A stretch of 64,000 bases of DNA, taken from positions 1,705,501-1,769,500 of the forward strand of contig JAHQRK010000013.1 of assembly GCA_019828595.1 (NCBI GenBank), in the 5' to 3' direction. The position numbers were made by a program, and so were the translations under genes. Within the stretch, counting starts at the first letter, position 1, and each line of letters begins with the position of its first letter. The notes below the pieces were generated by a model. That model searched no databases. It was not told the origin of the DNA and saw nothing but the letters and a program-made list of their open reading frames with translations. This document shows positions 21,363-31,512 of the stretch, piece by piece. The DNA is from Aphanomyces cochlioides (taxonomy: Eukaryota > Oomycota > Saprolegniomycetes > Saprolegniales > Verrucalvaceae).

Positions 21363-22673
21363 TCATTTGATTACCAAATTGACACCACGGGCGGCAGCCG
21401 TCTCAAGGAGAGAGCGTTCTTCGGTACGTGAAATGTTCGTACGATGAATTTGAATCGATTCAATGTTCAAAGCACGTTGCGGCATTGTCGTTGTGTCCAG
21501 AAAATTCATTAATTCGTCAAAGGAAAGACCCCAGAGATTCCAACCTTCCATCTCAACTCGACGGATGTTTAGATTGGAGCGCACAACATCACCAAGCAGG
21601 GCAAGAGCGTCCGAGTCAAAGATCCCACCAAGTAGTGTCAAGCTTGTTATTTGGCACAGCTCAAAAAATTGAATGAATTCACTCCAAGTATATCGATAGC
21701 TGCTAGAAACCACCAAATGCAACGATTGAATCGATGGGCAGAGGTGTAAATGACGAAGAAGGTGCTGAAAGCCATCATAGAATGCATCTAGCTGAACAGA
21801 CATTTCAAAATTTTGGACCTTTGAGCTCTGCAGTCTAGTCGACAAGGTTTTCATTTGCGACGACGTCAAGCAATCGAACAAACGTAAAGTCTTCATCGAC
21901 AGAGTCACGCTGGAAAGATCCACTTCTGTAAATGACATGTTCAAGACATCGAGTCGATCCAGTGTCGGGCAACTGAAGATCGTATTGAAGAAGGCTTGCT
22001 TGAGCAGAATGTCGTCGAACGTCCAATTCCATCTTGACATGCAAAACACTCGTACAGGTTGGCGATTGAACCACGTCATTGTATCCTGTACCATGGCAGC
22101 AGTAACATCATTGTAGCGTGTCGGAAGAAGCTGGAGGCATTCGAGATGAGCGCTCGTGGCAGCAAAAGCAAGAATATGACTCAGCCAACTTCTATCGTAG
22201 AAGACAGAAGATATTTCCAGAGATTTCATGTGTTTGAGTTGTGGCAGAGTCTTCACGAGTAGTGAAGAGTTGAAAAACATAGATGTAATGGACAAATCTG
22301 CAATTCGGTGAGCATTCCACTCGTTCCAATGTTGTATGGAGCTCGGGGAGGATTCGATCAACCAATGTAGTCTCACGTTGGGACTCAAATGAGCTTGAAG
22401 CCATGGCATGTCCTTGAAATCTTTCACTGACACACACGAGTAATACTTTGCAATCGCTTCGACAGCTTTTTTGGTGGCCGGCAATTCCAAATCCAGTGAA
22501 GCCAAGTCCAACGTCGGCCATAATTTTGCGCTCGGGTGGGCGGATATCAATTGCCAGAGATGTTCCAGAGGTCCAAGTAGGCTTACTGAACGCATAGATA
22601 CAAGGAACGCAAAGAGATCGTCCGTCGCGGCGATGAAAAATGCTATCTTTACCACGACGTCTTCATCCAGCAT
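21363..22673 (-). CDS. F-box-like / leucine-rich protein, copy LRR-4
   Basis: 436 residues from ATG 22673 (MLDEDVVVKIAFFIAATDDLFAFL). The frame is uninterrupted. The N-terminal F-box-like helices end with LGPLEHLWQL, and leucine-rich repeats follow to the end. It is closest to LRR-5 (LDE(D/G)VVVKIAFFI). TTCTTTAATATGTTCTTATT lies about 50-70 bp upstream (complement of about 22722-22743), a motif shared with LRR-1. This is one of three intact members in the window. Confidence 0.7.
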   Translation of the reverse strand: MLDEDVVVKIAFFIAATDDLFAFLVSMRSVSLLGPLEHLWQLISAHPSAKLWPTLDLASLDLELPATKKAVEAIAKYYSCVSVKDFKDMPWLQAHLSPNVRLHWLIESSPSSIQHWNEWNAHRIADLSITSMFFNSSLLVKTLPQLKHMKSLEISSVFYDRSWLSHILAFAATSAHLECLQLLPTRYNDVTAAMVQDTMTWFNRQPVRVFCMSRWNWTFDDILLKQAFFNTIFSCPTLDRLDVLNMSFTEVDLSSVTLSMKTLRLFDCLTSSQMKTLSTRLQSSKVQNFEMSVQLDAFYDGFQHLLRHLHLCPSIQSLHLVVSSSYRYTWSEFIQFFELCQITSLTLLGGIFDSDALALLGDVVRSNLNIRRVEMEGWNLWGLSFDELMNFLDTTTMPQRALNIESIQIHRTNISRTEERSLLETAAARGVNLVIK

Positions 22674-22811
22674 GGCCACAGTCAAAATGCACAGATTTTC
22701 AGAAAAAAGATGAATAAAAAGAACAATAAGAACATATTAAAGAAAGCAAATGTGTGTTTAAGAAAAGAATAGAGTTCTTAAAATATTGTTTCCGAGTCGA
22801 ACATGGCATCA

Positions 22812-24414
22812 GTGAGAAGCCATGCTCGGCACCGTCGCGGTAGAATCTCCCCGTCTTGGTCTCGTCCGGATGGTGTTTCCCACAGTGGCCAGGGTACACC
22901 ATCATGGTCTTAATGTCAGGGTGGTCTTGAGCCCATTTGCGGTAAGAGCCAAGACCATGGTCTTCGATAGACCGTAAGGACCAAAGATTTTTCCCACGGT
23001 GGGCCATGTTTGCTTCGAAGGCTTGCCTTCATTGGAAGCTTTCCAGTCGTCGGCGAGTTCACGCAATGTTGGGATATCGATCGCGCTGTAGTTGGCAAAG
23101 ATTGCTTGAAGCTCAGGAGACAATGTCGACAACGTCCAAGCCCCAACTTCCGACGCGACAACAATATTGATTGATTGGTTTGGCACCTGAACAGGCAACG
23201 AGTCAGAGAAGAACAGTAGAAACAAAAGCTTACCATGATCGAATGGAATGCAGAGAGGGTTTCATGCACACCAAACACGTTCACGTTGAAACACGCGTCG
23301 ACACCTTTGTGGAATGGTCGGATCAGTGAAGTCCGAGCTTCTCGCCGCAAGAAAAGGGGGGGTGGAAGGTTAGTGGTCGCCTGGGGCTTTTAGGTGAGCC
23401 AGACGCGATCGAAGGAAATGGAGAGGCACGACTGTGGGTTGAAAGTCCGCAGTAGTTGACCGCTGCTGGGGGAGAGGATGGTGGGGAGGACCGTAAGGGG
23501 GGTTGGTTGCTCGGTTGCCCACGAGCTACGCCTAGCGTTGACTGGCGTTGGTGAGGGCGATTGATGGTGCGGGTTTTCGACAGACCCACGGAACTCCTGC
23601 AAACTTCTTGGCGCTTAAACTCTCTCGACGGGACCACAAACTTAGAGGTTCATTCAACGCCAGCCAAAAAGAGCTCTGAAAAACTAACTACTCTTCTCTT
23701 TGCTACTCCTAACCTCGCACGCAAGCTTCTTAATTGCTCTGTCCTTGCTCCTCGATTGGTCTCCTGGCTTTGGCCATTCTCGCAATTGGTCATAAGTCGC
23801 CATGACACACCATTACAGGCTGTCCTGCACTGCCTTCCGTCTGGTCGGCTCTTCTCCATTGGCAGGCGTTGCGCTGGCTAGTTGAGATCAGCTTTTTCCA
23901 CTCGAATCGTCTGCTGCTTGGTTGAGAGTCCACCGTCGGCAATCGCAAAGATGAGCCCGTTGGCAGCCGCAATTGGCCGCTGTTCAACCAATCAGAATGT
24001 GCAGTTGGCGCCAACTCATGCGCTGAATCGGTCTCGCGAGTGCTGGCTCGCTTTGCCACACCTTCGACATAAGCTGTGATACCAGCATTGTTGATGAGCG
24101 CATGGAGTGTTCCATACGTCGCTTTGACAAATTCGGCAGCCGCTTGAATCGATTCCGACTTGGTCACATCAATCTCAAGCGAATAGACATTGGCGTAGTT
24201 GAACGACCGATTGGCTTGTTGCATCTTGGCGATGGCCGCCTTGCCGTTATCGAGCGAACGCGTCCCGAGTAGGATGATAGCTTGGTCGCTCAAACGCTCC
24301 GATAGAATGCGGACGACTTCGTAGCCGATGTCCTAGCGCATGAAATGAGCTTTTGTTACGATCAAGTTTGAGTACCTTGTTAGCACCAGTGACCAAATAC
24401 GCTTGAGGAGCCAT
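22812..24414 (-). pseudogene. Short-chain dehydrogenase/reductase, copy SDR-A (inactivated)
   Basis: Carbonyl-reductase-like SDR with the family's three-exon structure. Exon 1 is MAPQAYLVTGANK (24414-24376), exon 2 begins DIGYEVVRILSE, and exon 3 begins VPNQSINIVVAS. A 753-bp solo LTR (23308-24060) splits exon 2 between EGV and DACFNVNVFG. Further lesions are a 1-bp loss near 22940 (LALT then a shifted frame) and loss of about 75-80 bp near 22880 that removes the segment equivalent to ATDLNKHSGPRSPVQGG. The first Gly after TGANK is Asp (as in SDR-C), altering the TGxxxGxG cofactor motif. It is nearly identical to SDR-C in exon 2. Divergent from SDR-B. Confidence 0.9.
23308..24060 (-). mobile_element. 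Solo LTR, relative of Gypsy-1, inserted in SDR-A
   Basis: 753 bp with TGTGG and CCACA ends, flanked by a direct 4-bp duplication CCTT (23304-23307 and 24061-24064). Removing element plus one CCTT restores the SDR reading frame across the EGV/DACF junction. It shares blocks with the Gypsy-1 LTR. No internal sequence is present, so it arose by LTR-LTR recombination. Confidence 0.92.
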
Positions 24415-24990
24415 GGAATGAATCGAGATAGAAAATTGAAAAGTGAGTGGTGACTCTGATGAAAGATCGTCGCTAGATTGATTGCGAGTCCAAGTCTCTC
24501 GCAATCTTATGCGTTTACGTGCAGAGATCACTCGCAATCGGTCCAAGCGTTTAAGTCTTTTTCTCCGTCCCAGTCGCTAACCCAAAGATTGCGAGTACAT
24601 ATCCATCGCAGTCAGGCGTTACTGCCACCACCTGTTACGCCCATGGTCAGTGTGTTGTCAAAAGATCATTTGTCCGCAATCACGAGTTCTTTGAACCATT
24701 GGATTGCAAGACACAGCAATGGCAAATCCACGCAAGATTTGAACAAGCTGTTCGGTCACAAAGTCTGCAAACAGCTTCTCAACTTGCATACCTTGATGAA
24801 ATATCATTGGCATATGCATGCTGCCAGGGAATATGCAACTAATTATTCGAAGGTATATGGCCATCAGATCATGATGTCTTCTGGTTGTAATGTCAAGCTA
24901 AAGACTCGGAGCTTCTTGGTCTATGCTCAAGCAAGACACGTGATGGGTTCCAAATTGCACATACTAATAAGTAGTCCAGAACATCAAGTA
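24415..24990 (-). repeat. SDR-A upstream segment, inverted copy at 38900-39453
   Basis: Matches 38900-39453 in reverse complement at high identity close to the SDR gene, diverging with small indels further away. It includes the blocks around GGCGTTACTGCCACCAC and CGAGTTCTTTGAACCATTGG. A plus-strand frame starting at 24478 and a minus-strand frame ending at 38893 share their beginnings, but length changes break the correspondence. I treat this as duplicated non-coding or decayed DNA. Confidence 0.75.
24480..24506 (-). promoter_or_regulatory. 27-nt palindromic element upstream of SDR-A
   Basis: GATTGCGAG, 9-nt spacer, CTCGCAATC: a perfect 9-bp inverted repeat 65 bp upstream of the SDR-A ATG. 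Additional half-sites occur at about 24531-24539 (CTCGCAATC) and 24588-24596 (GATTGCGAG). The layout recurs at SDR-B, C, E, F and a relic promoter. Confidence 0.65.
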
Positions 24991-27035
24991 ACGCAAAGCG
25001 CCAATTTTTGGGCGTATCGCAGGTCATCTTGCGCTCATTATACGCCATATCTCATCGAAGGCTCGTCCAATTTCCGTTATTCGAGAGCCAGAATGTTCGC
25101 GACATGTGGCTCTCACACATTAACACCATAATTATTCAATTACACAAGTACTAAATGAGAAATACTTCGTTCAAGTCCAAATTTATTGCGCCATTTTTTG
25201 GGCCTATACGAAAAGCAAGAATAAATTTGACAACATGGCCCCTTCTGCAAAGAAATATATATATGCATTTTTAAAGGTAAAAATCAATTATGAAAGGTAT
25301 GGACAGTAGAGAGTTTTATCAAAGAACTACAGTTTCAACAATGTTCACTTCCAAACGTCCTTCGTCGCGAGCAGGTACGACATCTGAAGCATCGTCGCTC
25401 ACTCCTTTCTTAGGCCTTTTTGAAGTAGCAAGCTCCCGAAGAAGCGCTAAGTCAAGATCCGCCCGCCGACCCGAATCTTCTTGCGTTTTGGTGGTTTTTT
25501 CGACTCGTCAGGAAGAGTCAAGACATGGCGGCGAATATGGGACTGCGCGGCCAGCCACTCAGGCCACTCAAACGACGACGGAACGCCTCCTGAAGCATAG
25601 CGCTCAAGGCGCGCATGCATTTGGTCCTGTGAAAGTGGCCAAATGCCAGATTCTTCAAAGCCAGACACCATATTCGCCGCCGAGATGTGCCGCTTCCATG
25701 CTTTCGACGCGATTTCCAGCGCTTCTGACCGTGGGATGGTAGACGCCTCATCTAGGATAAGTCATTAATACAACATGAACATTGATCAAACGTACCGTTG
25801 TTAATCATGAAATCAAAGATACCATCGCGGATCGCCCTCTTGAACGGCGCGAATACACAAATATCCAGTGGTTGGACTAAGTGCGTCGCATTTTCTGGGA
25901 GAAACAATAGCACGACTTGAAGCTGCTCGCATTTAGTGAAACACCGTTGCGAAATATGACTTCCGTAGTTGTCCATGATGAGCAAAATGGGGCGTTCAAC
26001 ATCACTTCCAACTTGACTTGAAAACCAGTCAATCCAGTTGTAGAACAATTGCTTGGTAATAAAGCCCTTGTTTGACGTCGTAATGGTGCTGCCTTCAATC
26101 GCGTCACATTCCTCGAGGTCCCGGTAAAGTTCGGAACCGGGAAGAATAAAAGTCGGTGGCACAATATTTCCCGCAGCATTTCCGCAGACAACGATGGACA
26201 AATGGAAACTTGTTGAAATCGACTTGGACCAAACGGCCTTCGATCCACGTAGCGCGAGGACCTTCTGGCTCTTGTTGCGTGAGTCGAAGGCCGTCTCGTC
26301 CATGTTGAAAATTCGATTTTCGTCGAGCTGGTAATGGCTGATGGCAGATGATAACGACTCGTAAAAACGGTCCATGTCGACCGGGGACACAGAGTTGCGT
26401 GCTCGATTGATGGTTTGGGATGTCCTTGAAACAAGTCGTGGATTTCGTGCAAGGAAACGGCGTGTCCAGTGGCGGGAGACCTTCTTCTTTTTCAAGCGTC
26501 GCATTATCCGATTCGCGCGCAGTAGGAGGACTCGGCGGGTAGGCGGATGGCCTTACATTTGCATGGTTCCCGCCCAGTTATGCAAATCGGATTCGAGAGG
26601 CTTGGGCAAAGCGGGGCGAGGGCCTGGTTTTCTTGTCTCAATGCCACAGCGTTTTATGTTAACTCTTTTCGCAAGGGTATTTCGCGGGATGCCATGCTTT
26701 TTTGACGCCGTGTATACAGTCAAACGGTTTTCGAGCACGTCACTTATGGCTTCGTGCAAATGCTCTAGCAGATAGGTCTTGTATTTCATGGTGAAAAGTG
26801 AAGTTAAGCTTTTTATCTATGACTAGGAGAGCCTTTGTCACAGCCACTCGCGTTGGCGCGATTGTTTGGCGCCAATACTGGTGGTTTAGCGGAGTGCAAC
26901 TTTGAAATATAATATTCATTTTGTTTATATGATTTTGCAGGTCAAACATTTATAGAGGTTTTGTTACTGTGATTCTATTGGCTGATATTGCTATGCCCAA
27001 AAATTGACGCATGCCCAAAAATTGGCTCTTTGCGT
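24991..27035 (-). mobile_element. pogo/Tigger-type DNA transposon with TIRs and TA duplication
   Basis: 2045 bp. The left TIR begins ACGCAAAGCGCCAATTTTTG and the right TIR is its inverted counterpart ending at 27035; they match over about 25 bp with one mismatch. TA dinucleotides flank both sides (24989-24990 and 27036-27037), the Tc1/mariner/pogo signature. The homologous inverted segment near 38890 lacks the element, providing an empty site. It encodes one transposase with an in-frame stop. Confidence 0.92.
25447..26789 (-). pseudogene. pogo-like DDE transposase (CENP-B-type N-terminus), one stop codon
   Basis: An N-terminal psq/HTH region (MKYKTYLLEHLHEA...VYTASKKHGIPRNTL) starts at 26789. 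An in-frame TAA follows NWAGTMQM near 26561, just before GHPPTRRVLLLRANRI, which continues in the same frame into the DDE_1 domain. Catalytic acidic residues are seen in FNMDETAF, LLIMDNYGSH and HLVQPLDICVF (DDD-type triad, as in pogo). A 44-bp GT-AG intron appears near 25753-25796 before DEASTIPRSEALE, and the tail MVSGFEESGIWPLS is the usual pogo C-terminal motif. Apart from the stop the protein is complete, so the element is probably only recently dead, or the stop is an error. Confidence 0.85.
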
Positions 27036-27227
27036 TACTACATGGTACTCATCGCTAGATGGTGGATAAAACACGACTGTATTTAGTCAGAGGAGATCGC
27101 ATGCTGTCACAAGCTCCAACTCATCCACGACGACTTGGAAGAGAAGGTCTCGGCGTCCTTTTGAAGGACTCGGGGACTTTCCGAGTTAGGAACTTGAATT
27201 GGATGCAACTTTGGACTCTTGATTCAT

Positions 27228-27254
27228 GATTGTGAGTGCCAAGCGCCCGCAATC
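27228..27254 (+). promoter_or_regulatory. 27-nt palindromic element upstream of SDR-B
   Basis: GATTGTGAG, 9-nt spacer, CCCGCAATC, 143 bp upstream of the SDR-B ATG. Two arm positions are unpaired compared with the SDR-A version, but spacing is identical. Confidence 0.55.
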
Positions 27255-27397
27255 ACATGCATTCCCCAAGATACACCACGCCACGTTGCGAGAAAGGACG
27301 ATGCGATGTGCTTCATTCGAATTCACCAATAGAGCTAGCTTTAGATTCATCCTCCAGACATGCAGCCTGTCTTTTCACTTTTGAATTTTCTTTCTCC

Positions 27398-28350
27398 ATG
27401 GCGTCTCCTCTCGTCTACTTGGTTACTGGTGCTAACAAGGTATTTCGCAACTTGTTGCTCATTCCCAAAACCTGCCTGTGTCCTCTAGGGCATCGGCTAC
27501 GAAACTGTCCGCATTCTATCGCAGCGTTTGGGCGAACAAGCTGTCATCCTCCTTGGCACTCGGTCGCTCGACAACGGCAAGGCAGCCATCGCCAAGATGC
27601 AACAAGCCAATCCGTCGTTCAACTACGCCAACGTCCAATTGCTTGAGGTTGATGTGACCAAGACAGACTCGATTCAAGCTGCGGCGGACTTTGTCAAGAC
27701 GACGTACGGCACGCTCCATGCTCTCGTCAACAACGCTGGAATCACAGAGCATGTTGAAGGAATCGACGCGTGTTTCAATGTGAATGTCTATGGCGTCTAT
27801 GATACCCTCTCGGCCTTCCATCCCATCATGGTTTACTTTTTCCTCCAATGTGATCATCTCACAGTGTGCCGCTTTATAGGTACCCAACGTATCGATCAAT
27901 GTCGTCGTTGGCTCTGGCGTCGGTGCGTGGACTTACGCTGATATGCGTCCTGACGTACAAGCGATCTTTGACAACTACAACGCGGCCGACATGACGACGT
28001 GGCGGGACCTTGCGAACGACTGGAAAGCTGCGCATGAAGGCAAGCCTTCGACCCATGACTGGTCTTCGATGCGCAAGATCTTTGGCGCGTATGGTTTTTC
28101 CAAGGCGATCATCTTGGGTCTCGTGCGCAAGTGGGCATTCGATCATCCTGATGTCCTGACCACAATTGTGTGTCCAGGCTACTGCGCGACGGATTTGAAC
28201 GCTCACTCGGGTCCTCGCAGTGCGTTGCAAGGTGCTGAGAGCGTTGTCTACCCACTCTTCCATCCCAAGGAGGTCAAGACGGGAGGATTCTCCCGCGATG
28301 GTGAAGATGCATCCTTCACGGAAGCCGTGCCCGCTGAATACGTGCAGTAG
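27398..28350 (+). CDS. Short-chain dehydrogenase/reductase, copy SDR-B (carbonyl-reductase-like)
   Basis: Three exons: 27398-27439, 27489-27830, 27880-28350. Introns of 49 bp have GT-AG ends and the phase is kept. 285 residues. The cofactor motif is TGANKGIGYE, the structural NNAG motif is in ALVNNAGIT, a candidate Ser lies in VVVGSGVGAWT, and the catalytic Tyr/Lys is YGFSK in FGAYGFSKAIILG. Family members reduce carbonyls with NAD(P)H; the substrate is unknown. No signal or membrane segment, so cytosolic. Divergent from SDR-A across a region now invaded by a pogo element, which separates SDR-B from distal upstream sequence but leaves 360 bp of proximal promoter. It is the most divergent of the intact copies. 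Confidence 0.88.
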
Positions 28351-28476
28351 ACAACTTTATCCTTGTCGTTGGTAGACCCTTTCACTCTTACAAAGAATGC
28401 GATCAATGTGATTGATGCATAAGATGCTTAGCAAACATCTTCGACTTGATTTCCATTGCCTTGTACTGTCACAACT

Positions 28477-30813
28477 ATGTCGGACGACGTCAGTGGTGCA
28501 TCTAATCTTTCCCTCATGGAGTTTCTAGCCTCTCCAACTTTTGCTGACCGTGCTATTAACTATTTAGTACGAGCTCGGGAACAGCAAGACTATCAGAGGC
28601 TAGAGTTTCTATCTCTCTATAAGCAAGGGAGGTCATATAAGGGAAGGTGGCTCTTGGTGAGTCCACGTTGAATAAATCGGGGCAATTTGCATTAAGTTCC
28701 AAATTATATTGAAGATTTCGGCACAATCAAGGAAGGCAGACGCTATAAACTCGGCTACACCCGGGGGATCAAACCAGACATTCCGTCAATTCAAAGCATA
28801 TTATTCATCGGTGCAATACGAATGTTCTGTCAGTGAGGACCATGTTGATTGGATGAAAAATGTGCAAATTGCCATTTCAGATCTAAAATGCAGTGTTCCG
28901 TCGATCGCGCAATCGACGGCGTTCTCCCTGTTGTTCTCTCTCCAAACCTAACGCCCGAGACTCTAGCCGTCGCTCTCCGAGGCCTTGCTACTCTGCCACG
29001 GCGGCACTCTATGACACGAGTCCATCTCTCGCAGCCATTCTCCAAATTTACCCTTGACTTGTTTCGGGAGCTGACTCTCGGCCTTGCTCGAGTCTTGGCG
29101 CATTGTCCTCACATCGACTGGGATCTCTCGACTGTGAAAGACCTACCGTCCTTAGATCTTTTGGCCCAGGTGTGGCTCGAAACTTTCTCAACGACACAGA
29201 AGTTGTCTTTAAACCTGACGCGCCGCAAGTTGACAACATCAAACTGTCATAGTCTTGGGCAGTTGCATCCTTTTCTTTGTGGACTTCGTATGGACGCCAA
29301 CGAGCAAGTCATACCTTCTCGTAAGTCCTTCATTTCTTGGCCCTTGTTGACAGTGGTGGTGTAGTTTTTTCCACAGGAATTGTCTGGAGTCAGTTGGATA
29401 GTCTTGAGCTCCCCAGGACATTCTTCCCGCGGTATCCCCAACTCCTTGCAACGTTCCTCCAATTGATTGCTCCATCTCAAACAAATCCAGCTCTGCCAGC
29501 TCTTAAAAGACTCTCCTTAGAGTCGAATTCCTTCACTAAAGTCGATATCGTTCACTTGGCATCCACTTTGAGGTATGCCACACCACGAAATCCGATTCAT
29601 ATTAAACAAATAGATTTCACCAAACACTAGAACACGTATCCTTGGCGTATTCGATTCCATCTCTAGACATTGAAACAGCGCTTTGGCTTGCGTACGGCCT
29701 CATTAAGTCGCCCTACTCATGTATTTCGTCGCTGAATTTGTCAGGACTTCCATTCCAGCATGAAGAATTGACTGCCATGAAGCATTTCCACATCAGCCAC
29801 CTATTGCCGGAGCAAGGTAGATAGACTAGCTCGTTCTTGTGATCATACGATGAAATAGGACGTCCAGAGGCTTCATCACCTTTAGGATTGCACTGGATCG
29901 ACCAAAATTCTGTTGATCTATCGCAATCATCGACCGTCTGCGAGATAATCGGTTGGATTCAAAATTCAGCTGGCGTTGTTTTGCCTGGACAAGGTCTTGT
30001 TTGGCTGGATGAAAAGTATATCCGTGGCTCAGTTCCCTTATCTCGAGCACCAGCGTCTTTGAGGCATTTAATCGTGGACGATATACGACACCAAGGTCTG
30101 CTTGCCCCTCTTATAGACGTATTTCCTGCGGTCAATCGCTTGGAGTCGCTACGAGTCCGTCGATATGGCCACACGGGTGCAGAATTACATCAGGTCGGCC
30201 GTTTTTATCGATACGTGACTTAGTTGTTGCTCCAGGTCTTGACTCGATGCTCAGGATTGCTCTCGCTGGACATTAAATCGTGTCGATTTATGGAAATCGA
30301 TGGAATTATTGACGTGTGGCGAATGCAACCACTCGTACATCCGTTGCAACGTTTGAATTTATGCAACAATTTGATCGGCGCGACGGGGGCCATACATTTA
30401 GCTGATGCGCTGTGCCATTCTCGACTCGTGGACTTAAACGTATCGAAAAATTTGATCGGAGATCTTGGGTTGGCGGCACTCGATCATGCTTTGGAGGTGA
30501 GCCCCTTGGAAATGCATGGTGCCCAATATTCTTGTAGAGCAACCAAGTTCTGGTGCGATTAACAATCGACGACGCAGACGGCTCAGCGGCCCAAATTCAA
30601 TTCCTTGACCTTCATGACAAAAGGCCATTATGCGTGGCCTCTCTTCCGACGAATGTGAAATACCTCTTCATAGGTATTTTGCATGAAAAACACCGAGCCT
30701 TGGGTGGATTAGACCATTCCATGTGGACGCAGCTAGCTGATCCAAGTATTCTCCAGCGCATCTTTGCCTTTGCAGCGTCGCTCATCGTACGCCAAGTGCG
30801 TCTTGTTCATTAG
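28477..30813 (+). CDS. Multi-exon leucine-rich repeat (RNI-like) protein
   Basis: Begins MSDDVSGASNLSLMEFLASP. The coding blocks are separated by short introns: about 28656-28708, 29321-29377 (GTAAGT...CCACAG), 29816-29887, about 30196-30234, and 30497-30538. The C-terminal exons hold ribonuclease-inhibitor-type repeats (LQRLNLCNNLIGATGAIHLADAL, LVDLNVSKNLIGDLGLAALDHAL). The N-terminal half is leucine-rich without clear repeats. It is a different LRR gene from the F-box-like family nearby. Between about 28880 and 28930 the reading frame changes without an obvious intron, so the gene may carry a frameshift or an unrecognised splice. Function unknown; RNI repeats mediate protein binding. Confidence 0.6.
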
Positions 30814-31512
30814 ACACATCCAGCTTCACTCTGTAAATGGACCGCTATCATCGTTTATGTTTGAGCGAGTGGAATCTCATGAAATCAAGCAAATTTGAAT
30901 TTTGATCGCGTTTTCATCAGCAAAGAGGCTTTGTCCGTTCTGGTATATATTTGCTTTCCCGTTGAGCTCACGTCAGTGATGTGTTCTTCTGGCACCGCCG
31001 AGTTCATCACGGTCTAAGTATTCCGTTTCACGGTAAAAAAAGCAGCCATACCCTCGACAAACTTTCGTCGTCTCGAGGCCCAGATTGGGTGCACTCCTCA
31101 ATGATTGAGGTTTCCAAGGAAGAACAAATCGCCTTCTAGGTTATTCACTGACGACTTGATCAAGAGTCTGGATTATCTTCACTTCCCACGTCTGATACTT
31201 CGGCTCCACAACGGAGAACGCCACCGAGTTGTAGTCATGTTCGCTCTCGGCGGAACATTTTCATTACGGTGTGGAATGTCCAAGATGAGCCAAATTCCAC
31301 GATGAGAGGTCGATTCGCGCGCCTTGTCCCTGCAGAGAAAACGTCAATCGGGAGCAATTCCTTGGATCAGGTTCAATAAAGTGCCTGAAACTTCAACTTC
31401 ATTTAATTTCAACATTTATTTATGCATACAATTATCAAGATAAATATGTCGAATCGAATTTTATTACCATCTGGCAATAAGATATCAAAGTCTGCGCATT
31501 CGACAATTCGCA
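30814..31512. other. Intergenic
   Basis: Between the LRR gene and the dehydrogenase. A 66-codon frame at 31105-31305 has no recognisable features. Nothing else seen. Confidence 0.5.

Noticed and set aside
23323..23881. Several 70-106 codon frames
   Set aside because: They lie within the solo LTR and have no retroelement or host protein features.
24478..25131. 217-codon frame upstream of SDR-A and its inverted counterpart 38893-39390
   Set aside because: The two diverge by frame-breaking indels, begin inside the SDR promoter repeat, and the first crosses into the pogo TIR; not a conserved protein.
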